A stretch of 64,000 nt of DNA from an uncultured Lactobacillus sp. (GTDB lineage Bacteria > Bacillota > Bacilli > Lactobacillales > Lactobacillaceae): positions 57,253-121,252 of the forward strand of contig CAOOYH010000001.1 of the NCBI GenBank assembly GCA_948500755.1, given 5' to 3'. Within the stretch, counting starts at the first letter, position 1; every line of letters begins with the position of its first letter. Below the pieces are notes generated by a model. That model worked only from the letters and a program-made list of their open reading frames with translations, was not told the origin of the DNA and did no database searches. A program made the translations under genes and the position numbers. Below, piece after piece: positions 63,880 through 64,000 of the stretch.

Positions 63880-64000
63880 TGTCATCTCCTTTTTCTATTA
63901 AATAACATTTTTTATTCAATAACATAATAATACCAAAAAATCACTATATAAAACATTCTAAGCTAAATAGTGAATTAGTTATCCGACGGGATAATTGATT

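Overview
The window is about 34% GC and reads as chromosome of a Lactobacillus in the strict sense (johnsonii/gasseri/crispatus-type group). The signs are short intergenic gaps, strong AGGAGG-type ribosome binding sites, an Obg/UvrC/RNase Z housekeeping block, a type I-E CRISPR-Cas system with the GTRTTCTCCACGTATGTGGA-type repeat seen in this genus, and a Wzy-type exopolysaccharide (EPS) cluster. The species cannot be fixed from the sequence alone.

Layout. (1) 1-15.6 kb is core or semi-core: rnz, an OafA-like acyltransferase, obg, uvrC, a nucleoside hydrolase, a DedA protein, a degenerate tyrosine-recombinase-like protein, an APC permease, an LPXTG-like surface protein, two DUF1828-type proteins, lipoproteins and a NUDIX hydrolase. 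A compact promoter-hairpins-terminator unit at 15.9-16.1 kb (minus strand) looks like an unannotated structured RNA. (2) 16.2-30.7 kb is a complete type I-E system on the minus strand (cas3-cse1-cse2-cas7-cas5-cas6-cas1-cas2/DEDDh) with three arrays (16.3, 27.1 and 30.2 kb), plus htpX and a HIRAN protein. (3) 31-40.6 kb is a defence-like accessory stretch: a HEPN-motif protein, an ArpU-like phage regulator, decaying membrane and PTS genes, a SIR2-domain protein, a candidate small RNA and an Abi-type reverse transcriptase. (4) 40.8-62.1 kb is sugar and EPS biosynthesis. rfbBACD makes dTDP-rhamnose and sits behind a MerR-spaced promoter next to a MerR-methyltransferase fusion. The EPS operon runs epsA-E, glycosyltransferases, acetyltransferase, wzy, ugd, wzx. 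(5) 62.3-63.9 kb holds a ComX-like sigma gene interrupted by an in-frame stop and a possible ComK-like gene.

The most important observation is a pair of solitary, degenerate 'mini-CRISPRs' outside the three arrays. The first (26483-26561) lies just upstream of cas3. Its spacer matches the cas3 promoter at 15 of 16 PAM-proximal positions, next to an AAT PAM, and the single mismatch is at position 12, a position that Cascade flips out. The second (32661-32749) lies in the 5' region of the HEPN gene. Its spacer matches DNA abutting that gene's candidate promoter at 14 of 15 positions next to an AAC PAM, and the mismatch is at position 6, also a flipped position. AAT and AAC are the two PAM forms suggested by the base at the repeat-spacer junction in the real arrays. 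The first is what is expected of a CreR-type RNA autorepressing the cas operon. The second is what is expected of a CreTA-type module in which Cascade keeps a toxin silent, here with a candidate HEPN RNase as toxin. These identifications are inference from sequence; the matches themselves are directly visible.
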